Positions 55,104 to 63,169 of a DNA stretch of 64,000 nucleotides are shown in pieces; within the stretch, counting starts at the first letter, position 1, and each line of letters begins with the position of its first letter. Both the position numbers and the translations under genes were made by a program. Source of the DNA: Saprospiraceae bacterium (GTDB taxonomy: Bacteria; Bacteroidota; Bacteroidia; Chitinophagales; Saprospiraceae); contig JADJYQ010000007.1 in assembly GCA_016719615.1 (NCBI GenBank), positions 367,079 through 431,078 of the forward strand, given 5' to 3'. The notes below the pieces were generated by a model that searched no databases, was not told where the DNA came from, and saw only the letters and a program-made list of their open reading frames with translations.

Positions 55104-55290
55104 CGTTCATTTGAAAATGCATCTCAAGAATATCTTAATGCAACTTCAGGCTACGGAACCGGAGATTGTAAAAGCGCAAGACTATTTTCGATTGCATAAA
55201 GTGAGTTACAATGCGGTGAGGCGGTTTTTTGGATGAGATGAGGGGTGTGCTATCATAATCCCTTGGTTTCCCGCTGATCGCGCAGGTTTT
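55104..55290 (+). pseudogene. decayed copy of the HMG-CoA reductase 3' end
   Basis: Translates as KMHLKNILMQLQATEPEIVK followed by AQDYFRLHKVSYNAVRRF, then a frameshift caused by an extra T in TTTTTT. It matches the last about 50 residues of the reductase at 51717-53045, and the DNA similarity continues past the stop into the TTCCCGCTGATCGCG element. No upstream part of the gene is present. It is a direct repeat of about 52892-53069. Confidence 0.8.
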
Positions 55291-55308
55291 ATTCAAATCT
55301 GCGGGAAA
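55267..55308. repeat. dispersed palindromic element, TTTCCCGC...GCGGGAAA, copy b
   Basis: TTTCCCGC at 55267-55274 and GCGGGAAA at 55301-55308 around TGATCGCGCAGG...AAATCT. Related to 53055-53124. Here it sits just after the end of nosY on the other strand. Confidence 0.6.
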
Positions 55309-55345
55309 CAAATTTAGAAGAATAGTAATACATAAACTTGAATAT

Positions 55346-56113
55346 TTATAGATCTTTCTTACTAAAAATTTTAACAGCAATAAATAAGGCTGATACAATC
55401 CAAAAGACCATGATGCCTCCCGTAAACAAAATGCCATAAATGCTGCCAAAGAATTCCTTGAACAATGCGCCGGTATAGCCCATCAAAGCACTTACATCCA
55501 TTTGTAGCATCATAGATACGCGGGCCAGGTCAATTGGGTTTAGTGCGGTCAGCAATAAAGTCAATTTTTCAAGCGGGTATTCGCTGAAAGCAAAGAGAAT
55601 CATTAAGACTACACCATCGTAAACCAGTGCAAAATAAAACCAGATCATCAACACCATCCCGATCCCTCTTGCCTTATCTCGTGACAATACTGCTGCAAGA
55701 AAAGCAATAGATGTACAGGCCATGGTCAAGCCGCATCCGGTAATTAAAAATATAATGGCAAGATAACTCTGATAATACATTAAAACAGGCAAACCCAGAC
55801 CCAGCAAAAAAGCAAACATCAGTGAAAAGGCTGTAGCAAAATATTCACTCAATATGACCTGATTTCTGCCCACCGGTTGAGCAAGTAACATTTCTATAAA
55901 CTCATAGGAGTTGTAATAATGTATGGTTGCAAAGATCATACTGATGAGTGGAATGATGATCAGTTCAATATTCAATAAACTCAACAATGCTTTGTCTGGA
56001 TTTTCTTCCAGATTGAATAATAATAAACTGGCCAAAAACTGAAATGCTGCATAGAGCAGAATCACTTTATTGCGAATGATATCAGACAGTATATGTTTGC
56101 TCAATTTCCACAT
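55346..56113 (-). CDS. nosY: nitrous oxide reductase maturation ABC permease NosY
   Basis: 255 residues from ATG 56113 (MWKLSKHILSDIIRNKV). Integral membrane subunit of the NosDFY transporter that supports assembly of the copper-sulfide centre of NosZ. Six hydrophobic segments are seen. The family pieces are YEFIEMLLAQPVGRNQVILS at about 66-85 and ALNPIDLARVSMMLQMDVSALMG near 200. The frame continues 16 codons upstream, into nosF; the ATG at 56113 is 4 nt after the nosF stop and starts the usual NosY N terminus. It is the last gene of the nos run. Confidence 0.88.
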   Translation of the reverse strand: MWKLSKHILSDIIRNKVILLYAAFQFLASLLLFNLEENPDKALLSLLNIELIIIPLISMIFATIHYYNSYEFIEMLLAQPVGRNQVILSEYFATAFSLMFAFLLGLGLPVLMYYQSYLAIIFLITGCGLTMACTSIAFLAAVLSRDKARGIGMVLMIWFYFALVYDGVVLMILFAFSEYPLEKLTLLLTALNPIDLARVSMMLQMDVSALMGYTGALFKEFFGSIYGILFTGGIMVFWIVSALFIAVKIFSKKDL

Positions 56114-56117
56114 GGTC

Positions 56118-56837
56118 TCAATTTTTATTTTGCAACATAATACTGGCAATAGCTTTTCCAAATTTCTGCTCTCCTGTAAAAGCTCTTAATTTTTCCATAC
56201 TGGCATCATAGCGCACTTTTCCTTCCTGCAAATACAATACATGTGTAGTGAGTTCATCAAAATCACTTAAAACATGTGATGTGATGAGTATCAATTTATT
56301 CTTATTCTTTGCATCGTGAATTTTTTCTTTCAAAATCTCTGACGCCAATGGATCCAAACCCGCAGTAGGTTCGTCGAGAATATAAATGGGAGGGTCGAAA
56401 AGAAAAGCAACAGCTGCACTCACTTTTTGCCGCGTTCCTCCGGAAAGGGTTCTCATGCTCTGATGATAAATATTCCGAAGCTGATACGATTCAACAAGCT
56501 CGATATCCAAATGATCCTTGCTTACATTTCGAAGTTCGGTCAGCAAGTCAAACAATTGTCCGACTTTCATATGATCCGGATACCTCCCGATCTGTGGCAT
56601 GTAACCTATCTGGGATCTGTAGGTAAAATCATTGGAAATAGATTTTCCGTTGATTAAAATTTCTCCGGTATCCGGTCTGACCAGACCTAAAATACATTTA
56701 ATCAAAGTGGTTTTGCCGGAACCGTTCGGCCCAATCAAAGAGGTGACCTGCTGCGAAGCAAAGGAAACACTGATATCATCCAATGCCTTAACTCTTTTGA
56801 ATTGTTTTTGAAGATTTCGAATGGCAATCATAAACAC
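56118..56837 (-). CDS. nosF: nitrous oxide reductase maturation ABC ATPase NosF
   Basis: 239 residues with a complete ABC ATPase set: Walker A GPNGSGKTTLIKC at about 37-49, Q-loop region GYMPQIGRYPDH, signature LSGGTRQKVSAA, Walker B YILDEPTAGLD, and the switch His in LITSHV. It powers the NosDFY complex. It overlaps the end of nosD by 10 nt and is followed by nosY after 4 nt, as expected of a coupled operon. Start MFMIAIRNL; the second Met (MIAIRNL) is possible. Confidence 0.92.
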   Translation of the reverse strand: MFMIAIRNLQKQFKRVKALDDISVSFASQQVTSLIGPNGSGKTTLIKCILGLVRPDTGEILINGKSISNDFTYRSQIGYMPQIGRYPDHMKVGQLFDLLTELRNVSKDHLDIELVESYQLRNIYHQSMRTLSGGTRQKVSAAVAFLFDPPIYILDEPTAGLDPLASEILKEKIHDAKNKNKLILITSHVLSDFDELTTHVLYLQEGKVRYDASMEKLRAFTGEQKFGKAIASIMLQNKN

Positions 56838-58081
56838 AAAGGCTTTATAAGGGGTTTATTATCTATCAGTAATTCCGGTGTGAGGCTCGGAATGGCTTTC
56901 TCTGCTTTGTCCAAAAAAGAGATCAATATACTTCTCAATAAAATAAGCGTATATGGATTTTGTTCGACGATCATGGAATACATGCTTACGGGTCTGTAGG
57001 GTATATCTCCGTATCCGTCCCGTGTACGATCGTAGCCGTCGTACTTATCCCAATAATTCTGATCAAATGAATTTAAAACCAGGGAACCATTGGTCGCAAT
57101 ATCAAAACTGTTCCCGCTGAAATTGTTGTGTTGAATTTTGTTTTCATTACAACTCGCCTGTACTTTCATGGCCCAGCCATTTTTGTGAAAATGATTCCAA
57201 TGAATATTTATCCTGTTGGTTCCTTCCATATATATCCCAACAGTGTTTTGATCAAAGAGATTATAAGCTATATAACTATCTGAAATATCTTTCAATAGAA
57301 TTCCATATGCTGCACTGCCCCAATTGTCGACAAATTCATTGGCTTGCATATCAACTTCTTTGGAATACATCACTGCTACACCGGCACCATTTTCAACAAA
57401 TCTATTGTAAGTGTAAGTGTCTTTATGCGAAAACATAAAATGCAGACCGTAGCGGATATTTTCATAACTCAAGTTGCAGGTGATCAGTGATTCCGTTACA
57501 AATTCAAAATAAATTCCATCCCGGTGTTTGCTGATGATATTGCCATCAATCAAGGCCTTTTTACATTTCCATAAATGGATGCCATTGCCTGTATTTTGTT
57601 CTGTTTTCGGATTTCCGTGGATCCTATTATTTCTAATGACAATATCCTCTACATTTGAAATATGGATGGCAAAATAAGCATGGGTGATTTCGTTCTCTTC
57701 TAGAGTTATATTTCTTGCGTCGATGCATTTGATCGCAGCATAATCCAACATGGAAGAATAACCGCTATTCAAAAATACAAAGCCACTGACCGTGATATCC
57801 CTTCCACTGATGGTCAGAATTTCATATTTGCCTTCACCATCCAAACAAGGATGATCTAGGCCTTTTAAATAAATGGATTTATTGATAATGATATTGCCTT
57901 CTCTATAAACTCCGGAATGCACCCAAATGCTATCGCCATCTACGGCCATCGATACCGCTTCTTTGATGCTTGTGATGTGTCCATCATGTTGTCCTACCGA
58001 TATTACTCTTGCCTGTAGGTGTACATTGCAAAGCAAAAGAAAAAGCAGAAAAGTAAATTGCAAATGTCCGTTCAAAGGCAT
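56828..58081 (-). CDS. nosD: nitrous oxide reductase maturation protein NosD
   Basis: 417 residues, periplasmic. The signal peptide (FLLFLLLCNVHLQA) is followed by a right-handed parallel beta helix of CASH/NosD repeats: SIKEAVSMAVDGDSIWVHSG start, then many turns of the type NRIHGN, GIHLWKCKKALIDGNIIS, NGAGVAVMYSKEVDMQANEF. NosD works with NosFY in building the CuZ site of NosZ. It starts 3 nt after the NosL-fusion stop and overlaps nosF by 10 nt. Confidence 0.92.
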   Translation of the reverse strand: MPLNGHLQFTFLLFLLLCNVHLQARVISVGQHDGHITSIKEAVSMAVDGDSIWVHSGVYREGNIIINKSIYLKGLDHPCLDGEGKYEILTISGRDITVSGFVFLNSGYSSMLDYAAIKCIDARNITLEENEITHAYFAIHISNVEDIVIRNNRIHGNPKTEQNTGNGIHLWKCKKALIDGNIISKHRDGIYFEFVTESLITCNLSYENIRYGLHFMFSHKDTYTYNRFVENGAGVAVMYSKEVDMQANEFVDNWGSAAYGILLKDISDSYIAYNLFDQNTVGIYMEGTNRINIHWNHFHKNGWAMKVQASCNENKIQHNNFSGNSFDIATNGSLVLNSFDQNYWDKYDGYDRTRDGYGDIPYRPVSMYSMIVEQNPYTLILLRSILISFLDKAEKAIPSLTPELLIDNKPLIKPLCL

Positions 58082-58084
58082 TAC

Positions 58085-59113
58085 TTACTCAATATTTTTA
58101 TAGATATATTTCCAATCCACAATATGTCTGTCCTGTCCGTTGCGTGCAAAATTATTGGCAGGAAGTTCCGATTCAAAGGCCGCTGTATTAAAATTCATAG
58201 GTGTTCTTACATCTTCACCATAAACAAACTTACAGTTGTTCACATCCAAAAGATTATTTTCCTTTTCATAATCCATGACCAGCACATGAGCAAGTTTTTG
58301 CTGATCGAAGGTACCTGATTTCATAAGTCGAATCATGCAACCAATATCATCAAATTTATAAACTTTACCTTTTTCAGTAACTATTTCCGATCCGAATTTT
58401 CGGTCCACAATGCCCATTTTACAGGTATAACAGATATCAGTTCCATATTTAAATGGTTCGGGCTTAACTTCGCAGGAAATCATTCCAAGACCCAGCACCA
58501 AGGCCATTGTAGTCAGAGGAGCAGAGACTGATTTTTTGCGAAATTGATTCCATTCGTACAACCAAACCAAGGCCATGATAGTAGCTGCAACAAAAATGAT
58601 CCAGCCTCCAATGTCAGGTTGCGAATATGCATCAAAATTCAATAATCTTTTATGTCCGAGTAATGGCGGCTGATAGGATAAACCAGGTACTTTAATGGCT
58701 GCAGTAGGATCGAGATTATGACCGTATTCGTAACCCCATCTGTAAAAATCATACATGCTGAAGACTCCACCAAAAGCGGTGAAAACCAGGTACCAAAAAA
58801 GTATATTCAATCTACCGGCATAAGCAACCAATAATCCCAATAAAATATAAAAAGCCACGATGTAGATCAATATTTCAAATTCGGGAAACATTTCTACAGA
58901 GATATGTCTCATTCCGATATAATGATTCAAGCCATTGATGATTTCAACATCGCCCGTTAGCGATTTTAACCAGATCTTCATGGTCAATCCTTCCGGATAT
59001 TGTGGTGCAAAAAGATCGATGCGCCAAACAGGTACGAAATAAGTAAGCAATAAGGATAGAGACATTGCAAAAACGATCCATCGGGATCTGTTACTGATAA
59101 AAGTATTGCTCAT
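58085..59113 (-). CDS. nosL: membrane protein fused to NosL copper-chaperone domain
   Basis: 342 residues. Residues 1 to about 195 form a membrane part with four to five hydrophobic segments (about 13-30, 80-100, 104-122, 170-187). Residues about 215-342 are a NosL domain with the Cu(I)-binding set C228-x2-C231-x-M233 (DICYTCKMG) and KFDDIGCMIRLM. Between the two, LTTMALVLGLGMISC (ending at Cys214) looks like a complete lipoprotein signal with lipobox. The fusion thus seems to have kept the signal of a once separate NosL lipoprotein. NosL delivers copper to NosZ. The gene leads nosD-nosF-nosY with gaps of 3 nt or less. A terminator separates it from the fasciclin gene upstream, so it should have its own promoter. 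Confidence 0.85.
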   Translation of the reverse strand: MSNTFISNRSRWIVFAMSLSLLLTYFVPVWRIDLFAPQYPEGLTMKIWLKSLTGDVEIINGLNHYIGMRHISVEMFPEFEILIYIVAFYILLGLLVAYAGRLNILFWYLVFTAFGGVFSMYDFYRWGYEYGHNLDPTAAIKVPGLSYQPPLLGHKRLLNFDAYSQPDIGGWIIFVAATIMALVWLYEWNQFRKKSVSAPLTTMALVLGLGMISCEVKPEPFKYGTDICYTCKMGIVDRKFGSEIVTEKGKVYKFDDIGCMIRLMKSGTFDQQKLAHVLVMDYEKENNLLDVNNCKFVYGEDVRTPMNFNTAAFESELPANNFARNGQDRHIVDWKYIYKNIE

Positions 59114-59221
59114 ATTCTGATTTAATTTAGATAAATATAAAAGTGATAACTCCTCAAAGTAAAAAATAATTCAAAGCAGATACCTGTGACAAGAATCTAT
59201 TAAAATATATTTCAATTTAGA

Positions 59222-59257
59222 AAAAAACGGGGCGTAACTTAAATTAAGTTTCGCCCC
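59222..59257 (-). terminator. terminator after the nosZ/fasciclin transcript
   Basis: GGGGCG-A-AACTTAA / TTAAGTT-A-CGCCCC stem (59229-59257) followed on the minus strand by G and seven T. It lies between the fasciclin gene and the nosL fusion, splitting the nos cluster into two transcripts or attenuating the second. Confidence 0.8.
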
Positions 59258-59310
59258 TCATCAAATCAAATGATCTTATTGCTCAATCAAAATAAGTTCA
59301 TCGAAAATTA

Positions 59311-59874
59311 CTATTCAGGAGGCAACAAAACGGCATCAATCACATAGATGATACCATTTGAAGCTGGTACCGTTGCAACTACATTTGCAGAATTGTTGAT
59401 CATGATTTTACCATCCTTCAATTGTATACTAATATTTTTGGTATTGGCCATATTGATGGTTTGTCCGTCGCGAAACATATTCTCTCTGTAAACGCCTAAT
59501 GCAACATGATACTCTAAAATATTTTGCAAAGCAGCTTTCTGTTCATTCTTCATCAGGTTTTCAACTGTTCCTGCGGGCAGTTTTTCAAATGCCGCATTGA
59601 CTGGTGCAAAAACTGTAAAGGGTCCGGCATTGGCAAGATCATTTACATATTCAGCCTGTTGAAGTGCTTTTACGAGGGTTGTGTGATCAGCAGAACCTAT
59701 AGCTATTTTCACGATGTCTTTTTGTGAATCATCATCCTGCACTGCAGCCTGTCCCAAATCTGCTGCCTGTGTTTCTACTGCCGCTGTTCCCGCATCCTGC
59801 GTTTTCTCACCACCCTGACATGAGATAAGTATTAAACAGCTTATCATCATCATGAATTGAAAAATCGTTTTCAT
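59311..59874 (-). CDS. fasciclin-domain lipoprotein
   Basis: 187 residues. The lipoprotein signal ends at LISC with Cys19. An Ala/Gln-rich linker (about 20-50) is followed by one FAS1 domain at about 53-186 (HTTLVKALQQAEYVNDLANA, GPFTVFAPVNAAFEKLPAGT, ILEYHV, NGIIYVIDAVLLPP). FAS1 lipoproteins often lie beside clade II nosZ in Bacteroidota; their role there is unknown. It follows nosZ by 42 nt on the same strand. Confidence 0.88.
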   Translation of the reverse strand: MKTIFQFMMMISCLILISCQGGEKTQDAGTAAVETQAADLGQAAVQDDDSQKDIVKIAIGSADHTTLVKALQQAEYVNDLANAGPFTVFAPVNAAFEKLPAGTVENLMKNEQKAALQNILEYHVALGVYRENMFRDGQTINMANTKNISIQLKDGKIMINNSANVVATVPASNGIIYVIDAVLLPPE

Positions 59875-59916
59875 ATTTTTTGCTTTTGAAAAGATAAATA
59901 TTATTTAAATCAAAAT

Positions 59917-61899
59917 TTATTGGGCAGCTTTGGCTTGCTCCCCTGTTGAGAATGTAAGTGGAACGTTGGCACCCGCTGGACTTACTCTAATATAACCCTG
60001 CATTTCCTGGTGCAAAGCAGAACAAAAGTCGGTACAATACATTGGATACACACCCACACGCTCTGGTTTCCACAACAAAGTTTGTGTTTCTCCCGGCATG
60101 ATCAGCAATTCCGCATTGTTAGCTCCTTTTACGGCAAATCCATGTGGTACATCCCAGTCCTGTTCGAGGTTGGTAACGTGGAAGTATACGACATCTCCCA
60201 ATTTAATTCCTTCTATATTATCCGGTGTAAAGTGAGAACGGATCGAAGTCATATATACATGGATCTCGTTACCTTTTCTAACAACCTTTGCCTCTTTTTC
60301 TCCAAGCGCTACGTATGGATTTTTATTTTCCTCCAACTTATAAATTTTGGTAGAATTTTTCATGATCAATTCAGCAGGAATTGCTTCTGCATAATGCGGC
60401 TCACCTATGGTAGGAAAGTCGAGAATCAACTGCATTTTTTCACCATCAATGGAGTAGAGTTGTGCACTTTGAGTAAGTTCGGGACCTGTTGGTAAATAAC
60501 GGTCTTTGGTTATTTTATTATACGCGATCACATATTTTCCCCATGGTTTCTTTGTTGGACCGCCGGGCACGCAAAGGTGGCCAATTGAATAATACGTTGG
60601 AACCCTGTCTAACACTTGTAAGTCACTGATTCTCCATTTTACAATTTCTGAAGAAACGAAAAACGAAGTATAGGCATTTCCTTTATCATCAAATTCTGTA
60701 TGTAAGGGACCTAAACCGGGTTTTTTAACTTCGCCGTGTAATACTGCGTCGTATTTTAAAACTGGAATGCCTTCATAATCTCCATCGAAATTTTTTGCAG
60801 TTATAGCTTCCTGGATTTTTGTAAAAGAGAAAACAGGAATCAATGCAGCTAATTTTCCACTACCGACGATATATTCACCGGATGGATCTGTATCACATCC
60901 ATGCGGAGATTTTGGACAAGGCATAAAATAAACCATATCCGGACAATCTTTGGGGTCCAGAACGAGTACTTCTGTTTCGATTTTTGAAGTTGCCATATGT
61001 GCTGCTTCATCATAAACATTATGTGCATAGCGAACAGACTTCTTCATAGCTTTTCCCGCTTTTACATATTCCTCTGCTTTTTTCCAGTTGACAGCCATTA
61101 TAAAATCTTTATCCATTTGACTGGCATTGACTTCCAATAAAGTATTGGCTCTTTCTGCATTGTAACAGCTGAAGAAAAACCAACCATGCGATTTTCCTTT
61201 TCCTGCGCGGGCCAGGTCAAAGTTGATACCGGGAAGTAAAATTTGAAATGCAATGTTCATTCGACCGGTTGGTTGATCAACAGAAATAAAACTCACCGTA
61301 CCTCTGAAATTTTCTTTGTAAGTATTGATCGGCACATCCAATTTATCGCCCATGGGTAAACTAAAGCGCGTACCGGCGACAACATATTCTGTGTTTTCAG
61401 TAATAAAAGGTGAAGAGTGGTTACCACCGCTGTTTGGGATCTCAAGAATTTCGGCAGTCCTGAATGTTTTGAGATCAAGGCGCGCTATACGAGGTGTGTT
61501 ATTGGCATTCCCGAAAGCCCAACGACCATCGTGTATGCCATCAGTAACAGATAAGGCCGGATGGTGTAAATCATCCCAAGGGACAAAGCCATGAGAAGTA
61601 TTCAACATGGGCTTTGATTCTTCCGAATATCCATATCCCTTTTCCGGATCTACAGAAAATACCGGAATCACTCTGAATAATCTGCCCGAAGGCAAACCAT
61701 AAACAGCCATTTGGCCGCTGAATCCACCGGAGACGAAATTGTAAAACTCATCGTATTTTCCGGGAGGAACAAATGATTTAACAGCTGAGTTTCCACCTAC
61801 AGCAGATTGCACCCCTTTGGGTTTACAGCCCGTTGAAAAGACAAAAATCAGCCCCAGCATGGCTAAAGCAGCCATGCTCATTTTCATTTTAATTGACAT
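59917..61899 (-). CDS. nosZ: nitrous-oxide reductase, Sec-dependent clade II type
   Basis: 660 residues. Reduces N2O to N2, the last step of denitrification. The N terminus MSIKMKMSMAALAML ends in a lipoprotein-like STGC (Cys25) and has no twin-arginine motif, marking the Sec-type clade. The seven-bladed propeller carries the CuZ histidines, for example DLHHPALS, AAHMATS, SPHGCDTDPSGEY, GPLHTEFD, IGHLC. The C-terminal cupredoxin domain carries CuA: C622-x3-C626-x3-H630-x2-M633 (YCTDFCSALHQEM), with an upstream His in VPHGFAVKG. All metal ligands I can check are present. The cytochrome c gene lies upstream and fasciclin, nosL, nosD, nosF and nosY downstream. Confidence 0.96.
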   Translation of the reverse strand: MSIKMKMSMAALAMLGLIFVFSTGCKPKGVQSAVGGNSAVKSFVPPGKYDEFYNFVSGGFSGQMAVYGLPSGRLFRVIPVFSVDPEKGYGYSEESKPMLNTSHGFVPWDDLHHPALSVTDGIHDGRWAFGNANNTPRIARLDLKTFRTAEILEIPNSGGNHSSPFITENTEYVVAGTRFSLPMGDKLDVPINTYKENFRGTVSFISVDQPTGRMNIAFQILLPGINFDLARAGKGKSHGWFFFSCYNAERANTLLEVNASQMDKDFIMAVNWKKAEEYVKAGKAMKKSVRYAHNVYDEAAHMATSKIETEVLVLDPKDCPDMVYFMPCPKSPHGCDTDPSGEYIVGSGKLAALIPVFSFTKIQEAITAKNFDGDYEGIPVLKYDAVLHGEVKKPGLGPLHTEFDDKGNAYTSFFVSSEIVKWRISDLQVLDRVPTYYSIGHLCVPGGPTKKPWGKYVIAYNKITKDRYLPTGPELTQSAQLYSIDGEKMQLILDFPTIGEPHYAEAIPAELIMKNSTKIYKLEENKNPYVALGEKEAKVVRKGNEIHVYMTSIRSHFTPDNIEGIKLGDVVYFHVTNLEQDWDVPHGFAVKGANNAELLIMPGETQTLLWKPERVGVYPMYCTDFCSALHQEMQGYIRVSPAGANVPLTFSTGEQAKAAQ

Positions 61900-61940
61900 A
61901 GTTATATGATTATTGTAAAAAAATAGTTTGCAATTTCTGC

Positions 61941-62411
61941 TTACATCTCACCATCATTCTTGCGCATAAATTCCAATAACTGAAGGGACTCTTCTTTGCT
62001 CACATTCTGATTCGGCATACGCACTAAACATTGCTCCAAGAGTTTTTGCGCTTCCGGATCTTTTTCTAACATCATGTCGACATTAATAATCATATTGATG
62101 ATCCAGGATGGCGACCTCTTTTTAGTAACGCCTTTCCATCCGGGTCCGACCAACTTATCTTCCGTTAGTTTATGACAAGCGAGACATTTCAGATTGTAAA
62201 TATTTTCGCCACCTTTCACCCATTCCTGATTCAAAGGCGTATTCATTACAATTTCTGCATCCTTTACTTCCGTTCCATGAACTTCCGGTTGTCCCTTTTG
62301 AAGTTCCGCAAAATCTACGGTCGGCTGATCTTCCTTCACTCCACCCTTACATTGAAGGAGCATGATGCTGACACATATAATACCAATAACATTTAAAATT
62401 GTATTTTTCAT
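61941..62411 (-). CDS. mono-heme cytochrome c lipoprotein of the nos cluster
   Basis: 156 residues from ATG 62411 (MKNTILNVIGIICVS). The lipoprotein signal ends MLLQC with Cys21. A class I cytochrome c domain follows with the heme motif CLACH (C76, C79, H80) and a possible Met axial ligand in RMPNQNVS near residue 138. It probably passes electrons to the CuA site of NosZ, whose gene starts 41 nt downstream. An upstream in-frame ATG adds 11 residues that spoil the signal. It is divergent from the rrf2 gene at 62574, sharing a control region with it. Confidence 0.87.
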   Translation of the reverse strand: MKNTILNVIGIICVSIMLLQCKGGVKEDQPTVDFAELQKGQPEVHGTEVKDAEIVMNTPLNQEWVKGGENIYNLKCLACHKLTEDKLVGPGWKGVTKKRSPSWIINMIINVDMMLEKDPEAQKLLEQCLVRMPNQNVSKEESLQLLEFMRKNDGEM

Positions 62412-62465
62412 ATTGATTTGATTTTTGAAATTAATTATGGACATCCATGTCTTTTATTATGGTCA

Positions 62466-62480
62466 AAGTTGGCGCAACTT
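62466..62480. promoter_or_regulatory. candidate operator between cytochrome c/nosZ and rrf2
   Basis: AAGTTG-GCG-CAACTT, a perfect 6-bp inverted repeat with 3-nt spacer, extended on both sides by TCA/TGA with one extra base on the left. It lies in the 162-nt space between the divergent nos operon and its Rrf2 regulator gene, the natural place for the regulator to bind. Confidence 0.45.
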
Positions 62481-62573
62481 GAATAAATGATATATGACGA
62501 ATATCACCGGAATCCATGATTCTTATCAGCCATCACAATTTATATAAAAAATAATTTTGGCTTTAAATTCAAA

Positions 62574-63014
62574 ATGCTGACATCAAAAACATTTGGGTAT
62601 GCCGTGAGGGGATTGTTGTATCTATCAAAGGAAGCTTCTCATGACAAGTATATTCAAATGGATGTTATCGCACAAAGGATTCATGCGCCCAAGCATTTTT
62701 TAGCTAAAATTTTTAAAAAACTTGCTGATGCACAATGGATAGATTCCATAAAAGGACCTAATGGAGGATTCAAAAGCAATGAAAATACGCTAAATGCCAG
62801 CTTGTTGGAATTGCTTTTACTCACAGACCCTAACGATCCATTAGATCATTGCGTACTGAAGTGGGAGAAATGTAATTCGAAAAGACCTTGTCCGTTTCAT
62901 GTGCATATCGATCCTATCAAAAGCCAATTTATAAAAGTTTTAAAACAGACCCGGATTATTGATTTGTTGGATGTGAACATTCGCAACAAGCACTCTTTTT
63001 TAAAAGACATTTAA
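62574..63014 (+). CDS. Rrf2 family transcriptional regulator of the nos cluster (NsrR-like)
   Basis: 146 residues. A winged-helix DNA-binding part covers about 1-75 (SKTFGYAVRGLLYLSKEA; KGPNGGFKSNEN wing). Cysteines C93, C100 and C106 have the same C-x6-C-x5-C spacing as the regulator at 7136, likely holding an iron-sulfur cluster that senses NO or oxygen. Divergent from the cytochrome c/nosZ genes across a region with a palindrome at 62466-62480, so control of nosZ is the simplest reading. The protein is only distantly similar to the other Rrf2 here, so they are not recent duplicates. Confidence 0.87.
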   Translation: MLTSKTFGYAVRGLLYLSKEASHDKYIQMDVIAQRIHAPKHFLAKIFKKLADAQWIDSIKGPNGGFKSNENTLNASLLELLLLTDPNDPLDHCVLKWEKCNSKRPCPFHVHIDPIKSQFIKVLKQTRIIDLLDVNIRNKHSFLKDI

Positions 63015-63066
63015 GGACAAATATATTTGCTGATGTTGGAAGAAAAACTTTGTTTTACCAACATGA

Positions 63067-63126
63067 TTTTATTTCCCGCTCATTTATGCAGATAGATTTA
63101 TTGGTGTAAATGAGCGGGAAATAAAA
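63067..63126. terminator. 20-bp perfect inverted repeat between convergent genes (bidirectional terminator-like)
   Basis: TTTTATTTCCCGCTCATTTA (63067-63086) pairs exactly with 63107-63126 around a 20-nt loop. It sits between the ends of rrf2 and the T9SS gene. Its inner bases TTTCCCGC/GCGGGAAA match the palindromic elements at 53055 and 55267, so it may be a copy of that family used as a terminator. Confidence 0.6.
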
Positions 63127-63169
63127 CGGATTACCTCATGGAAATACATGATCATCATTATAATTCCAT

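Noticed and set aside
55135..55449. 104-codon minus-strand frame at the nosY end
   Set aside because: Out of frame with nosY and antisense to the HMG-CoA reductase relic; no features of its own.
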